The notes under the pieces: generated by a model
What the model saw: only the letters and a program-made list of their open reading frames with translations
The model's database searches: none
Told to the model about the DNA's origin: nothing
Assembly: GCA_013400115.1 (NCBI GenBank)
Contig: VXBP01001845.1
Span: 1,217,131-1,281,130, forward strand
DNA from: Rhinopomastus cyanomelas
Lineage: Eukaryota > Chordata > Aves > Bucerotiformes > Rhinopomastidae
DNA: 64,000 nucleotides
Direction of reading: 5' to 3'
Shown: piece after piece, positions 1 to 11,639 of the stretch
How positions within the stretch are numbered: the first letter of the stretch is position 1
Layout of the letters: each line of letters opens with the position of its first letter
Position numbers and translations under genes: made by a program

Positions 1-744
1 CTGTCACCGTCTGCACAAGGACTTGGGAGGGGAAGGCAGGAACGAGAGCGATGACCCTGCCACTGAGCTCTGGAGCGGAGGGACAGGTTATGTAGCAAAC
101 CCCATGGCTTTGCAATACTGCAGACCTTGAATAGCGATGCTGTTATGTTCCATTATTAGCAGTCGGTGAAGACATCCAACTCGGTCGCTGGCACGTGGGG
201 TCAGGAGCAACAGAGTTAGGAATTCCAGCTCTGCCCCAGGATCTGGCTTGTGTGGCTGAGTGAGTTATTTGTTGCTTGGTGGCTCAGCTTGGCTGCCTGG
301 GGGAGATGTGTCTCTGTGCTAGTGATGCTGAGGTGTAGTTCTGGTGTAGCTCCATCACTGTGTTGTACAATCTTGTGATGGAGAAAGTGCTGTATGCCTG
401 TCAGTACTGGGGCTGCCTGCCGTGTACCTTTCTCCTTCAGCCACCTCCTCCGCGAAGTTTGTGAGGTGACACACAAGCGTACCTTCTGCTCTGCTGCTCC
501 CTAACCACAGGCTCTCTGCAGCATCTGAGTAGGTTGTTTACCCAACCACCAAAGACTGTCTGATCCATGTCCAGGCTTCCCCAGAGAGTGCCTCAGAGTG
601 CCGTGTCCTGGCAGCTCTCAAATGTGCTCTGAAGGTTCCTGAATCTCCTCTTTGCTGCTGGATGCTGGTTCCGATCCATAAGGGAAATGGAAAGCTGGCC
701 AGCTGGGCGAGGGCTGCATGGAGCTCCTCTAGAACAGTAAACAG

Positions 745-751
745 TGACTCA
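745..751 (+). promoter_or_regulatory. AP-1/TRE heptamer TGACTCA
   Basis: Perfect TGACTCA about 4.7 kb upstream of MAFK. By chance about eight such heptamers are expected in a 64 kb window, so it means little alone. Confidence 0.25.
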
Positions 752-2819
752 CCCCTCCTTGTGTCTTCTCTCTCTTCATGTCAAATATATTGCCTCGCAT
801 ATGCTTCCACTCTCTGATTCACACCATCAGCCGGTCCCTCCCTGCTCTCATTACAAATGAGTGACAAGCGTCAGTCTGCCTTGCAGGATGTGTGAAGGTT
901 GTCAGAGCAGGAGAATGGCTGTTTGAATGATGGAGAGGGGAATGGTTCTCTGTCTGCCATGCTGCAGCATGCTGGAAATCGGTGTCGTGCCTCCAAGCGG
1001 CAGAAGCACGGCGACAAAGATCTAGGCATCTGTAGTTCCCTTCACCTGTCAGCTCAGATGTTCTCCTGGCTGGGCACATCCATTTGGCTAGTGCTCTGGA
1101 GCTGGGAATGACTGGCGGATAAATGAGAAATTTCCTTAAAGCAGCTGCCTGGGAATTAAGTCGTCACGTTTGGGAACGAGTAGAGTGTTCTCTGCATGAC
1201 TGTTGGTGCTGAACTGAGACACGATGGCAGAGATCCCCATGGCTGCCTGAACCTTGCACTGGTTTTCTGTCCTCTGGAAGCCGTCGCAGGCCTGGCTGAA
1301 GGTGAGGGTTGCGTGTTTCCAGTTTGTCGTATGTGTTTGAGGATGGAAGCTGAGCACCAGCGGGGCTGTCTGCCAGACGCTCGTGTTCTGGCCGGGGTTG
1401 TCTTTCAGCGCAGAAGAGTTTCAGAGTTCGAGTTCATCCGCAGGTGTCGGCGCTGACTTTACAGTAATTCCTTAGTGTGTGACGTGCTGTGAGAGCCCTG
1501 TAGCGTGGAAAGTCGGAAATCTCATTGTGGCATGTTTGCTTTCTTAATTGCCAACCTCCTGTGGAAGGCTCTGTCCTCTTGCTGCCCCAGTCAAGCTCTC
1601 TGGCATCTTCCCTTCTCGAAGCAAAAGAGCTGGGGAGCTCTAGATGGCCCAAGCTGAGACTGTTAGGTTTAGGATGTCTGCCGGAGACCTCCAGGTTGGG
1701 ACGATGCTGCAAGAGGCACTGGAGTCTCCCGAGAGAGGGAGAGGGCGTTGGCAAGGCTGTCAATGGGTAACTTTATTGCAGGGTTACAAGGGCTCTTTAT
1801 GTAACCCACAGTCAAAACACTCGCTTTAAATACAAGCGCCGAGCTGCGCTGGGAAAGCCTTTGCCCCTTACAGTTGGTCCATTGCTATGGCCACGGTATT
1901 TATGTAGTGTTCAGAGTGCCCTACTGCTTACAGAGCAGACGTGTAGTGCGGTCCTTGTTCCAAAAAGCCGAGCTCCTAATTTTAGATGTGATGCAGCAAA
2001 CGCAATTAAGAAAAGAAGGGCAGCAATAGGATAAAGACTCAAAGGGTTCTAATAATCAAATCGCAGGCAGGATCCCAGCAGACCCCTGCACAGCGTGTTT
2101 AGGGGATGCTGCTGGGTAGGACGTGTCTGCAGGATGGTTTATGGTTTAGTTATGGAGTTTGCTTTCTAGCTGTGCGAGTTGCTGTACTGATTTAAGCTGC
2201 TTGTTGTTTATAGCTGAATAGTCCCAAAAAGTCCTGATGGAAAGGATTTTGTAGGTGGGGAGATGGAGTCTGAGGCCCCAGAGGACTGTTGGTGAGGATT
2301 GCGAGTATTGTTGTAATGGTTTCAAGCAGAGCCCCGACCACACCTGTGGGTTCACCTAGTGCAAAGATAAGACTCACCCTGGCACTTGTGTCTGAGTATG
2401 AGGTTTGAGCCTGGTCGAGTCTTTCAGGTTGCCCCAAATTCTGCCTTTAACGTGGGGGCAGACACCGGTCTCCCACCCTTGTTTGAAGAAGGCTTGATGT
2501 TGTGGTTCATGATGGTACCCTAAACTTCGTTGCTCATGTCTATGCTAGCAGTGACTCTGGCATGTTGTCCCTGGTGTAGTAATATGGATCTCAGCTCAAC
2601 TCGGGGGACACACCGGCCCATCTGGGCGCTTTGAGGTGCAGGAGGAGACAGACAGACACGCAGCACAAGGACTCCATAGCAAGCGTGAGGGGGTCTGCGC
2701 CACCATCTGAGGAATGAACAGGGTGAGGAGATGTTGCTTTGTTGACATGGAGCAACAGGTGACCAAAGGGGTTTCAGCATGAGGAGCTGGAGCATTGGTA
2801 GGGATGGCAGGTGACCCCA

Positions 2820-3400
2820 CGTGCGGACCCCCACTGCGGCAGCCTCCCTGCTCTCGCGTTCTGCGATAGCTGACGTTTCTTTCCGTCTCGGCACGGCCAA
2901 GCGGCCCTCTTCAGATTTTCCATCGGCCGGCGTAGCAAAGCGCTTTGAAGCCGTGCTGGGCGAGGATCAAAAGGCTTTTTTTGTGTGTAATCGGTGGGTG
3001 TGACGGAGCTGTCGTCGGCCTCCCCCTCCTTTTTGCCTTTCCTTTTCCGCTTTTAGCCGCGCGCGGTGCCGCCGGCGGGACGTCCCGCGTGCCCCTTCCC
3101 TTGTAGGGATGGGGGCGGCAAGTGCGGGGGGCACGGCGAGGGAAGGAAGAGTTCCTGATGCTGTGGGAATGCGAGACTCCAGCTCTGTAAACAGCTGGTG
3201 ACTCACTGCATAACTATGGCACCAACTGCCTGCGGCCCGCTGGGCTCCGCGTCTGCAGGGAGGAGGCTGCTGCGGCCGCTTCCTTGACGCACTGGCAACT
3301 CCTCACTTCTCCTCTACTCACCGGGACCACTCAGCCAAGACGAGGAGCTTTTTCCTTCCTCCTCTGTGCTTGCATCTGCACCTCCAGCGTGGAGGTAGGG
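2820..3400 (+). promoter_or_regulatory. CpG-rich patch upstream of MAFK
   Basis: CpG density is clearly raised (for example 2,821-2,960, 3,055-3,135 and 3,230-3,290) against CpG-poor flanks. It contains an AP-1 heptamer TGACTCA at 3199-3205 and a possible donor GAG|GTAGGG near 3395. This could be a MAFK promoter or alternative first exon; no TATA box or TSS can be assigned. Confidence 0.35.
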
Positions 3401-4134
3401 GCAGGTGGTTTGGTGTGGAGGGGAAGCAATGGATGGTGAAAGGGCAAGTGTTGGGGTCTGTGCTCACTGGAGATCCCACCTGCCCTCAAGCCAGGTACGA
3501 ACAGAGGTCAGGCACATCCCTGTTCCTCAGGGGAACTGCTCCCCTACCCTGTGTCCAGCTCACTCCGGTGGCCTCTGTAAGGCAGGAGCGGCTGGAGATG
3601 TGCCCAGGGTGGGGTTTAGTGCTGGAGGAGAAGAGAGAAGGACTCTGTGATGCTCTAGAAAATGCAGCGCACACCAGTTGCTGTAAGTGGTCCATTCATC
3701 ACAGAGCATCTTGGCTTGCGCGCTGTGCGGCTGTCCTTGTCCCTCCTCCAGACATGGAGAGCTGTGCTGTCTCGGTCTTAAAAATAGAAGAGGTGCCTAC
3801 ATACACTCACTGATATCTAGGATAGTATCTCACAGCTTTGCACTTACGAGATTATTTCCCTCCCCTCCCCTTCCCAGCTCTTCATCTTGATTTTTACGTA
3901 AGTCGTGTGATGATGAGGTGTCTCGACTGGTAAAATTCAAGTGACAGCAGCAAGGGCTGAGCCAGCACCTTCATCCACTCAGCTCCCACTGGTCCCCACA
4001 CCCCACCTTTGCACTCCCCCCAAATCCTGCCGCCCCCAGTTTGCAGATATGAATGAGTTTGTTTACTCTCCGACGACCTCGTGATGTCTTTGCACAGACA
4101 TGACCTGAAGTCATTATTGCTTTTGGGCTTCTCT

Positions 4135-4189
4135 GTTTCCATGGCGACTGTCTCCGGGTTGGCTACTTTCCCAAGGTCACCATGGCAAC
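4135..4189 (+). promoter_or_regulatory. Paired RFX X-box-like motifs upstream of MAFK
   Basis: GTTTCCATGGCGAC at 4135-4148 and GTCACCATGGCAAC at 4176-4189 both fit the X-box pattern GTNRCC-N(0-3)-RGYAAC. The second is a full match; the first differs in its right half-site. They lie 41 bp apart in the same orientation, about 390 bp before the candidate first-exon donor. RFX-family proteins bind such imperfect inverted repeats. Confidence 0.5.
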
Positions 4190-4259
4190 TATCAGAAGGG
4201 AATCATGCTTGGGATGCTTTGGCTGGATTTTTCATGAATGATTAGGATGTGTGACACGA

Positions 4260-4575
4260 TGCAGACGTGGAAATGGGGAGGGTTTGGGCTGGGCTGGAGC
4301 TGGGGGAAGAGAAAGAGGGAGGACTCCCGCCAGACAGGCTCTGCGGTGCTGCTGGCTGTGCAGCCCTCGAAGCCGCTGTGTGTCGGGGGACCAGCGCCTC
4401 ACACCCTCCCCGCCGGGGAGCCACAGGCATAAGCTGTGATGGTGGCACGGCTGCGGTCGCCTCTCTCAGGGTAGGTACCCGACGGACCGTCGTGCTGCCG
4501 TCACCGCGCAGGGTCTGGGTGGAGGCGCGGGCAGGTGGATTTTCCGCAAGGCGCCGATCGAAGTCGGCGGCTAAG
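4260..4575 (+). promoter_or_regulatory. MAFK: Second CpG-rich patch and candidate MAFK non-coding first exon
   Basis: CpG-rich DNA (about 4,320-4,600) ends in a near-perfect donor, CTAAG|GTGAGAG, with GT at 4576-4577. Splicing from here to the acceptor at 5391 would give an 816 bp intron and a 5' UTR for MAFK. The exon's left edge cannot be set. A 200-codon plus-strand open frame through the patch (4267-4869) runs past the donor and shows no family resemblance. Another strong donor, GAAG|GTGAGG, lies at 1302. Confidence 0.35.
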
Positions 4576-5391
4576 GTGAGAGTGAAGGGCAGTGTCTTGG
4601 TGGAGGATGGTCTCTCTGTAGGTGGACATGCCTCCTCCGAGTCACCGGGAATAGCAAACAGGTCAGCTCCATCAGCCTGCAGCCGAGACGATGGGGAAAG
4701 CAACAGTCATGGTGTGTCGGGAGAGGCAAAGTCCTGCCTTGCTTTGTTATCGGGGGGCTTTTGTTCCTGTTGTTTGGGGTTTCTGGTAGCGTCTCCTTTG
4801 GGTGGGGACAGCACCGAAAGCAGGTTAGGGACCAGGCAGCTTCTTTCTGGGCTGCTGATTCAATTTTGAGCCTGGTTAATAATAATCAAAATAAGAATAA
4901 AGGGAGTTGTTCTCTTGTGGCTTTTCAGTGCCTTTTATGAGCAGAGGTAACTCTTAATTCAGTCCCTAATAAGCCGTTCCAAGCGTCTGGGATTCCTCCA
5001 GAGGGAGGTGAGCAGTGACTGGGACTGGGAGGCCGGGCTGTGCGCTCCCCTTGGGAAAGGGTGGCACATGGCACGGCGGTGGGTGGTGGTTGCATGACTG
5101 TTGTTTACAGGCGACAGCTCTGTCCTTTCCCCCCTTCCCTGCTTCATCTTGGTGGAGTTAGGAGCAAAATAGAAGGTTTAAAATCAAGGCTGCTGTCAGC
5201 GTGGGTTGGTCTTTCTTGTGTCTGAATGGGTTGAACTGCTCTTTGAATCTACCCCAGCATTATAAACACCTGTGTGGTTATTGCTGGTAATGGTGCTTGA
5301 GTGGGGTGTTTGGGCCATGCGGTGGGTGTCTTCTCCATACCTTCATCTCCGAGATGACTGTAACCTGAAAAATCTCGTTTTGTTTTTCCAG

Positions 5392-5471
5392 TTGCAATTT
5401 CTGAGCAGTTTTGTCCGGAAGACTGTGCTCAGGTTATGACGACTAATCCCAAACCGAACAAGGCATTAAAG
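5392..5471 (+). CDS. MAFK: MAFK first coding exon (5' UTR 5392-5435, CDS 5436-5471)
   Basis: A pyrimidine-rich tract ends in the acceptor TTTTTCCAG at 5383-5391, so the exon should begin at 5392. It carries 44 bases of 5' UTR and then ATG at 5436, encoding the first 12 residues. The donor GTAGGG begins at 5472. The acceptor implies at least one further non-coding exon upstream. Exon limits are read from splice consensus; the coding part is confirmed by the protein match. Confidence 0.9.
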
Positions 5472-7174
5472 GTAGGGAAGAAGGCTGAGTGGGTGATGCT
5501 GGGTGGTGGGGGCGACTGTCGCACAGAACTGTGCTCCAACGTCTGTTGCACGTGATTTATTTTTTATTCTGGGAGACCCTTACAAATGGGTGCAAATACA
5601 ATTTCCCACTATCTACAGAAAAGATTAGAGACTCTGGGGTGATGTGAAAGCAAGTGTATCGTCTCTGTTACCCTTATAGAGTCATAGACCGGCTCAGGTT
5701 GGAAGGGACCTCAGAGATTGTCTACTCCAACCCCCTGCCATGGGCAGCAGCACCTCTCAACTAGACTTGGTGGCTCAAGGCCTCATCCCACCTGGCCTTG
5801 AACACCTCCAGGGATGGGGCAGCCACAATCTCTCTGAGCAATTCCTGAGTGTCTCCACCATTGTGCTGAAGAGCTTCCTATGGAATCATGGAAGGGTTTT
5901 TTGAGTGTAGCACGTATTGGCAGCATCATGAAACCAGTGCTCCCAGCCTGTCAGTGAAGTACTGATACTCTCAGGTCTGTGAGGCAGCGAGGGAAGGACA
6001 AGTTCAGCTTGAGACCGTTAATGCCTTGGACATAACAGGCCTGATGGTGATCTGCACATGGGTTGTCATGCATTGACGCAGGTTCTCTCTAACACCTTAG
6101 TTCTTTGTTCCAAATAGCCTCCAGTGTCTGAAGAGCCAATCATGTCTGAAAGGTTCAGTGAGCTTGAAAGGTGTTTTCCAACCTAGATGATTTTGGAAGA
6201 AAATTGTGAGAAAAACACCTAAGGCCTTGATGTCTTTCTCTTGTAACTTCAGCGTCTGGCCTGTGCACCGGGAACACCAGATCAGGCTGCACTTCTTGAT
6301 GTCGAGCAGGGTTCATTATGTTCACAACCTCTGCAAAAAGCCACAAAATGATGAGTTAAACCCTGCTCACAAGTTGCTGCTCTGCTTTTGAGATGCTGCA
6401 CTGGTATCCCAGCACACTGTTGGGAAAAGGTGTCACTCTTGCTGTGCAGTATGAGTTCAGTGTCCGGGCCAAGGAATATGGATAAATCTTAAAAATCCTA
6501 CCGTTCAGTTCACGTGGGGTGTCCAAGGCTGCTGTCTCTGAATTAAGAGGGTTACACAGACGCAGGTGACAGTAGTGCTCAGGTCTCTGCTGTGTTAATG
6601 GAGCATGGACTCTCTTCAGTGCTTTGGGGTGTTTCCTAGGCAGGGAAATCACACTGCTGAGGGGTGGCCTCTCTCTTCACTCTCCAGAGCATCCATTGAC
6701 CTAGGGTTGCTGCTACCCCTATACTATTGGTATTTGCAGGTAAAGGAGGAGTCAGGAGAGAATGCCCCAGTGCTGAGTGATGATGAACTCGTGTCAATGT
6801 CCGTACGGGAGCTGAACCAGCACCTGAGGGGTCTCACCAAAGAGGAGGTCATCCGTCTGAAGCAGCGGAGGCGCACGCTGAAGAACCGGGGCTACGCTGC
6901 CAGCTGCCGCATCAAGCGCGTGACTCAGAAAGAGGAGCTGGAGAGGCAGCGGGTTGAGCTGCAGCAAGAGGTGGAGAAGCTGGCCAGAGAAAACAGCAGC
7001 ATGAAGCTGGAGCTGGACGCCTTGCGCTCCAAGTACGAAGCACTCCAGACCTTTGCTCGTACTGTGGCGCGAGGGCCTATCACCCCGACCAAAGTTGCCA
7101 CCACCAGTGTCATCACCATCGTGAAATCAGCCGAAATCTCATCCAGTTCTGTGCCGTTTTCAGCAGCGTCCTAG
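5436..7174 (+). CDS. MAFK: MAFK, small Maf bZIP transcription factor (two coding exons)
   Basis: Coding exons 5436-5471 and 6740-7174 join in phase 0 to a 156-residue protein, the usual MAFK length. Small Mafs are nuclear DNA-binding partners of CNC factors (NF-E2 p45, NRF1/2/3) and BACH proteins on MARE/ARE sites; lacking a transactivation domain, they repress as homodimers. Visible: N-terminus MTTNPKPNKALK; VKEE at 13-16, a SUMO consensus (K14 is the site known in small Mafs); Maf extended homology region about 23-50; basic region about 51-76 with the Maf-type NRGYAASCR; leucine zipper with heptad residues L79, L86, L93, M100, L107, L114; C-terminus ending in SAAS. The N-terminus and C-tail fit MAFK better than MAFG or MAFF. 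Donor is AAG|GTAGGG and acceptor TTTGCAG|GTAAAG. No frameshift or missing key residue. TMEM184A lies tail to tail downstream, as in mammals. Confidence 0.97.
5679..5880 (-). mobile_element. CR1 retroposon fragment, minus orientation
   Basis: Begins with the reversed CR1 3' tail (AGTCATAGAC...GGTTGGAAGGGACCT) and continues through the usual 'CTCCAACCCCCTGCCATGGG' region and the reversed end of ORF2. 5'-truncated, about 200 bp, inside MAFK intron 2. Confidence 0.9.
6740..7174 (+). CDS. MAFK: MAFK main coding exon (residues 13-156)
   Basis: The acceptor TATTTGCAG ends at 6739. The exon encodes residues 13-156 and stops with TAG at 7172-7174. It contains the whole DNA-binding and dimerisation unit, and its first residues form the VKEE SUMO motif. 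The reading frame stays open for about 45 codons upstream of the acceptor, to an ATG at 6605, but that part is intronic and has no resemblance to MAFK. Confidence 0.95.
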   Translation, partial: VKEESGENAPVLSDDELVSMSVRELNQHLRGLTKEEVIRLKQRRRTLKNRGYAASCRIKRVTQKEELERQRVELQQEVEKLARENSSMKLELDALRSKYEALQTFARTVARGPITPTKVATTSVITIVKSAEISSSSVPFSAAS

Positions 7175-10168
7175 TGCCCTCGGTGGGGGGAACTAGCAGC
7201 CTTTCGGTGGGGAGGGGAGAAGGCTCTTACGCATTGTTCCGGAGTCCTTGGTCACGTCAAGAATTGGCAGTTCAACAATCCTCTTCCAAAAGCGCAAAAA
7301 ACAGAAAAAAGAAGAAAAAGAAAACCAACCCAAACCTACAAAGGGAACTTTACTGGCTGCTTCTGTCTGGACTCTGTGGCTCCATCAACGTCTCGTGTCC
7401 AGGATTTGAGCTCTGTATGCAGTACAAATTGCAAGATCTGCTTCCTCCTTCCCCCTGCCTCCCCAAAGCCCTCTCAGCCACGGGCAGCTTTCCAGCTGGG
7501 AGAAGATACCTGAGGAGCTTCCGAGGTCTTTGTGAATGATGCTCAAGAGCCAGGAAACAGACGGACCTTAGAAATCATCATGTGAGATGAATGTATGGAA
7601 AAAAAGTTTCCTTTAGTGGCATCCTACTCCCCGTGAGAAGGGTCTCCCCTCCCTTCCCCGCTTCCATCTGATACTATGAGGGCAGGGATACAGGCTTTTC
7701 AGATTAGATTTCATCCTGCTGCGAGTGGATGGGAGCGGGAAGACGATGGAGACTGATGCTTGGGTCTGACCACACCCGTTAGGAATAACCTTTTGTTTTC
7801 AATCCATGCTGTTAAAATATGGGAAAATATATATTTTACATATTTTAATAAGCCCCATTACCTGTGTGGCCTGTAAAAACGACATTGCAGCCTTCTTTAT
7901 TCCAAGCCCAAGTTCCCCAATAGCTCCTTCCCTACAGTGTGCCTGTGAATTGGATATATTTATGCAGTTTATTTCTTCCAAATGATCCACAGTCTTGAAG
8001 TAGTTTGTTGTTTTTTTTTTAATTTTATTATTTTTTTTCATTTTCTGGGATTCCCTGAGGCTTAAGGGAAGGAGGCACAGGAAATGCTGTGGAGAATGGG
8101 GAGTTAAAGGGGAGATGAGGAAGAAAAAAGCTGCAAGTATTATCAGATGGAGGCGGAACTGGCTGTGAGAAGGTGGGACGGTTCTGCTGGGATCAGCACT
8201 ATGCGAAGGAGTTTGTGCAGAGTATTTCAGAAGGATGTTTTTAAAGCACTGAAGTGTAACTAGAGGGCAATAGCGTTTGGACAGGAGGAGAGGAATTAGA
8301 GCCTCCTCTTTGACAAAAGCATTGGTAGGTTAGTGATGAACATCCCAGCTGGAGAGCTGGGCTCACCAGTCTTTGATGACCAGAGAAGGGCTATGGGGAG
8401 GTTGAATGGGAGATGGAAAAGCCTTTTCCTCTCTGTTGCATGTCAGGCGCTGAAGGTGGGATCCAAAGAGTACAGTGAACAACCCTCAGTGTTCAGACAA
8501 CCTGTGTGAATGTGACCCTGAAACTTGATGCTTTCTCTTGGGAAGGGGTGGATTATCCCAAGAGGTGCACGGAGGGCAGGATGAAAAATCACTGTCTGTA
8601 TAGAGAGCAGAAGAACTGGGATCGAGAAGTCGTTCGTAGGGCTCTGAGAAGAGGTTTGGGAGAGGGATTTCTGGCTCGGCATTGGGCAGGAGGTGAGAAG
8701 CTGGAAGGAGAGGTTCTGCTGTCGCACAGCAGCGCTGAAAAGACGAATGTTTCCAGGTCACTGTAAAAAAAAAAAAAAAAAACAACAAACCTAGCTATGT
8801 TGGTGTTTGTGTGTTGTTTTGTTGTTGTTTTGTTTTTTCCTTTTGAAGTAGGAAAGAAAAGGGACTGTGAGTTTTGCAGGGCAGGTCAGAGACTTTGTGG
8901 AATGGACGATGCCTGTTGTCGCACAGGTGAGAAGAGAATGGGATTGCTGAAGTTTAGGATAAGGAGAAGAGCTTAGAGGATGTGGGCTGCAGAATAGAAA
9001 ACTGAGATCACGGAGAATTCACCCATGTTTTGGACTGAAAGAGAATAATTGAGTGCCACCCTTGTTGCGAAGGAGGGAGATGGTGGACTGGCATCAGACA
9101 CCCGGTTTAATTTGTTGTTTGAGGCTTTGTCATGCCTTAAATTGGCAGTAAGTTGGTAGAAATTTAGCAAAGCCCTACTTGTCTTCGGAAGAAGTCGTTA
9201 GCTTGCTTTTCCTTTCTTTTTCACCTTGTCATCGGAGTCTCCTCATTTCCCAGGAGGGTCCTTTGTGAAATAGGTTAATGAAAAGAGAAGCCTCAGACTT
9301 GGTTCTCGTTCAGTCCTCAACATCGACACCCGTGACCTTAGTGAGCCAGAAAGGGTGTGAGTGAAAGGCTTCCTGAGGCTCGGTACCCCTGCCAGACCCA
9401 CGTGTTATGGAGGGGAGCAGGGAGTTTCCTTCAGGTGATTTTCCAACACGTAGAGTTTGGATGGCACTTAGCGTTACCTCATTTCTCCTCCACTCCCTCC
9501 CTATCCCCAAACAGGCAGATCAATGTCCTGTGTATCAGTACCAGTTATTGACTCCCACAGCAGAAGCTGAGGAAGAGAAAGATTTTACTGTCATTTCCCG
9601 GTCCTCTCATGTTCTCCAGCTCACAGACATTGGAAACTTTCCCAGACCTTACAGGTGCCTCTGTAAACAGGCAAAATGGAGACTCCTGGCACTGATGGGG
9701 CTTTAAACGAAAACTTTAATGAAAAAAGGCCAGTTGACTTGAAAATGCCCAAATGCTTCCAGTCTTTAAAACAGCTCCAGAGCTCCATAACATTCCTGGC
9801 TAGATAGGAACACCCTCTGGCTGCCCTTGACCCCCTCCTCCTCTGCCAGGGAAATCAGTCGCACCGAGGGGGACAGAGGTCGAACTTTGGTCCGTGGGGT
9901 CTTCTTGCTGTTGGAATGAGTCGAGAAACATATCTTTTACGTGGCACTTCCCTTGTGGCCAAGTATTTGATTTTTCCAGTTCCTGGAAGGGTGCCAAAGG
10001 CTTGTCCAAGTGATTGCTAGTTTAGTGCTGGTAGGCACTTAAAATCTCTGGTCACTCGATTAAAGAACAAGAGGCCTGGGTGTTGTTAAAGCTGTTGATA
10101 CCATAGCCATGGTAGGTAATCCATATTGGATATCCATAAGGACCACGTGGAAATATTTAAAGAGAGAG

Positions 10169-10200
10169 AAATATATATATAAATATATAATTATATACAT
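10169..10200 (+). repeat. AT-rich dinucleotide run in MAFK 3' UTR
   Basis: Imperfect (AT)n run followed by A-rich runs up to 10,240, within the AU-rich block just before the proximal polyadenylation signal. Confidence 0.7.
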
Positions 10201-10280
10201 TTTATCGTACAGATTTTTCGTAAAAAAAAAATGCAAAAAAAATAACAGTTTTTTTTCCAAGTTTGATACTGTAAATCTTT

Positions 10281-10286
10281 ATTAAA
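10281..10286 (+). terminator. MAFK: MAFK proximal polyadenylation signal (ATTAAA)
   Basis: ATTAAA follows an AU-rich block with a TGTAAAT element just upstream. It would give a 3' UTR of about 3.1 kb. Confidence 0.45.
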
Positions 10287-11457
10287 AGAAATTGCCAGTC
10301 CAGGGCTCCCTGGGTGGTGACCTGGAGAGGAATGAAATGTCCTGGCTAAACTTCCACAGAGGGATCAGAATTGCAAGGTAACGTGGAGGGAGGAACGACT
10401 TGAAAGCTGTTGACCGCGTTGGAGACCCAGCTCCTCCACCCTCCACCCCGGAGGGCCCTCAGCTTGGGGTTGTCGCATTGCATTCCTCTGGGGTTCGGTT
10501 TGGTTCTGTTGGGTTTCTTGTTTTGTTTTGTTAGTTTTTGTTGTGGTTTTTTTTTTTTTTTCCTCTCCGTCCTGCACATGCAAGCCTGACCCCCAGGGCG
10601 AGTGCTGTGCTGGGCAGCAGGCTGCTGCTTGCCCAGTGGCTGCCTGCCCAGTCGCCTGGGCGCAGACGGACCTCTTGCCTGTCTCTCTGCTGCAGTAGTT
10701 TGGATGCCGGGGCTCTCTTCTCTGCCCCTCTTGAGCTGAGCGTTGGGATCCTCTCCCCTGGGCCTTGCCTGTCTCTGGGTGGTCCCCATCACGGTGTGAT
10801 GTGGGAGAAGGTGAAAGTGTTGGGCAGCACTGGGCAGGGACCAGGAGAGGCCTCGCTGTTGGTGTAGACATGTGTGCTGTGCTCTCTGTCCGGAGTGGGG
10901 AACCTTTCCCTCCAGGGCAGCTCCAGATCCCTTGGAAGTGAGTCAGCGTCTCTGCTCTTGCCCAACTCTACTGTTGGAGACCACAGAGCGAAAGCCGGGC
11001 AACATCGCAGCTCCGGGGATGGTGGGGAGGGGATGAGGTGCCGGTGGGCGAGAGCTGCCACAGAGAAGAGCGGTGGCGGGGCTGGGTGCGATGCCACGGG
11101 AGCGTGGGGTGGTCAGGCCACTGGGACGGCTCAGACCTGGGGAGGAGGAGGAGAAGGTGGCATTTTATTTTTTCTCTCTCAAATCATTTAAACTTCATTG
11201 TCATGATTGTTTTTATTTAAAGAAAAAAAAGAAACAAAAATGAAAAACTTTTGTAACGTGGATTTGTTTTCCTTCGTCTGTATTTCAGTCTGCTGGGGTG
11301 TTTCCGTAGATGGTGGATACTTGCTTTCATTTTTTTAATGATAGAAGTCTTCTGTTTTAAGTTGGTTTGTTTTTTTTATCACCAGCTCATTCTATCCTCT
11401 GTGGTTACTCAGTAATTTCATTTCAATATTTATTTTTGTGCTGCTTTTTTATTATAA

Positions 11458-11463
11458 AATAAA
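11458..11463 (+). terminator. MAFK: MAFK distal polyadenylation signal 1 (AATAAA)
   Basis: Canonical AATAAA within a T-rich stretch about 4.3 kb after the MAFK stop. GT-rich sequence lies within about 30 bases downstream. Confidence 0.5.
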
Positions 11464-11604
11464 TTATTGATATACCAAGCAATGTGGATTCCTGTTTGTA
11501 AGGCGAGTAGCCCTGTGTATGTGTCCATTACTTTCTCTTGACAGCCACAACGTAATTTATTGCTGTAAATTTAGCTGCAGTGACTGGTTTTTTTGTACCT
11601 TTCC

Positions 11605-11610
11605 AATAAA
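11605..11610 (+). terminator. MAFK: MAFK distal polyadenylation signal 2 (AATAAA)
   Basis: Canonical CCAATAAAGC, followed about 25 bases later by a T/GT-rich downstream element. It is the last strong signal before the spacer and the best candidate for the main 3' end. Confidence 0.55.
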
Positions 11611-11639
11611 GCATTTTCTGGTTTCAGACTTGCCCTGGT

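Larger units (their letters stand above)
1..5391. other. MAFK upstream non-coding DNA
   Basis: No open frame here resembles a known protein and I see no interspersed repeat. INTS1 is expected further left by synteny, but none of its exons are recognisable. The content beyond the CpG patches and motifs listed separately is plain unique sequence. Confidence 0.6.
7175..11630 (+). other. MAFK: MAFK 3' untranslated region (probable)
   Basis: After the stop codon there is no further coding signal on the plus strand, and the DNA turns AU-rich in blocks (7,800-8,040 and 10,150-10,290). Canonical polyadenylation signals follow at 10,281, 11,458 and 11,605. A purine-rich A/G run lies at about 7,295-7,325 and a poly-A run at 8,765-8,783. 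The length of about 4.4 kb is an inference from the last signal before sequence character changes; shorter forms ending after 10,281 are likely too. Confidence 0.6.

Noticed and set aside
4267..4869. 200-codon open frame in CpG-rich DNA, with a 153-codon frame on the other strand
   Set aside because: Both frames are long because of high GC; they show no domain, and a good splice donor cuts through the region.
6605..6739. In-frame extension of MAFK exon upstream of the acceptor
   Set aside because: It has a strong acceptor at its end, no similarity to MAFK, and the standard 12-residue N-terminus is present in the exon at 5436.
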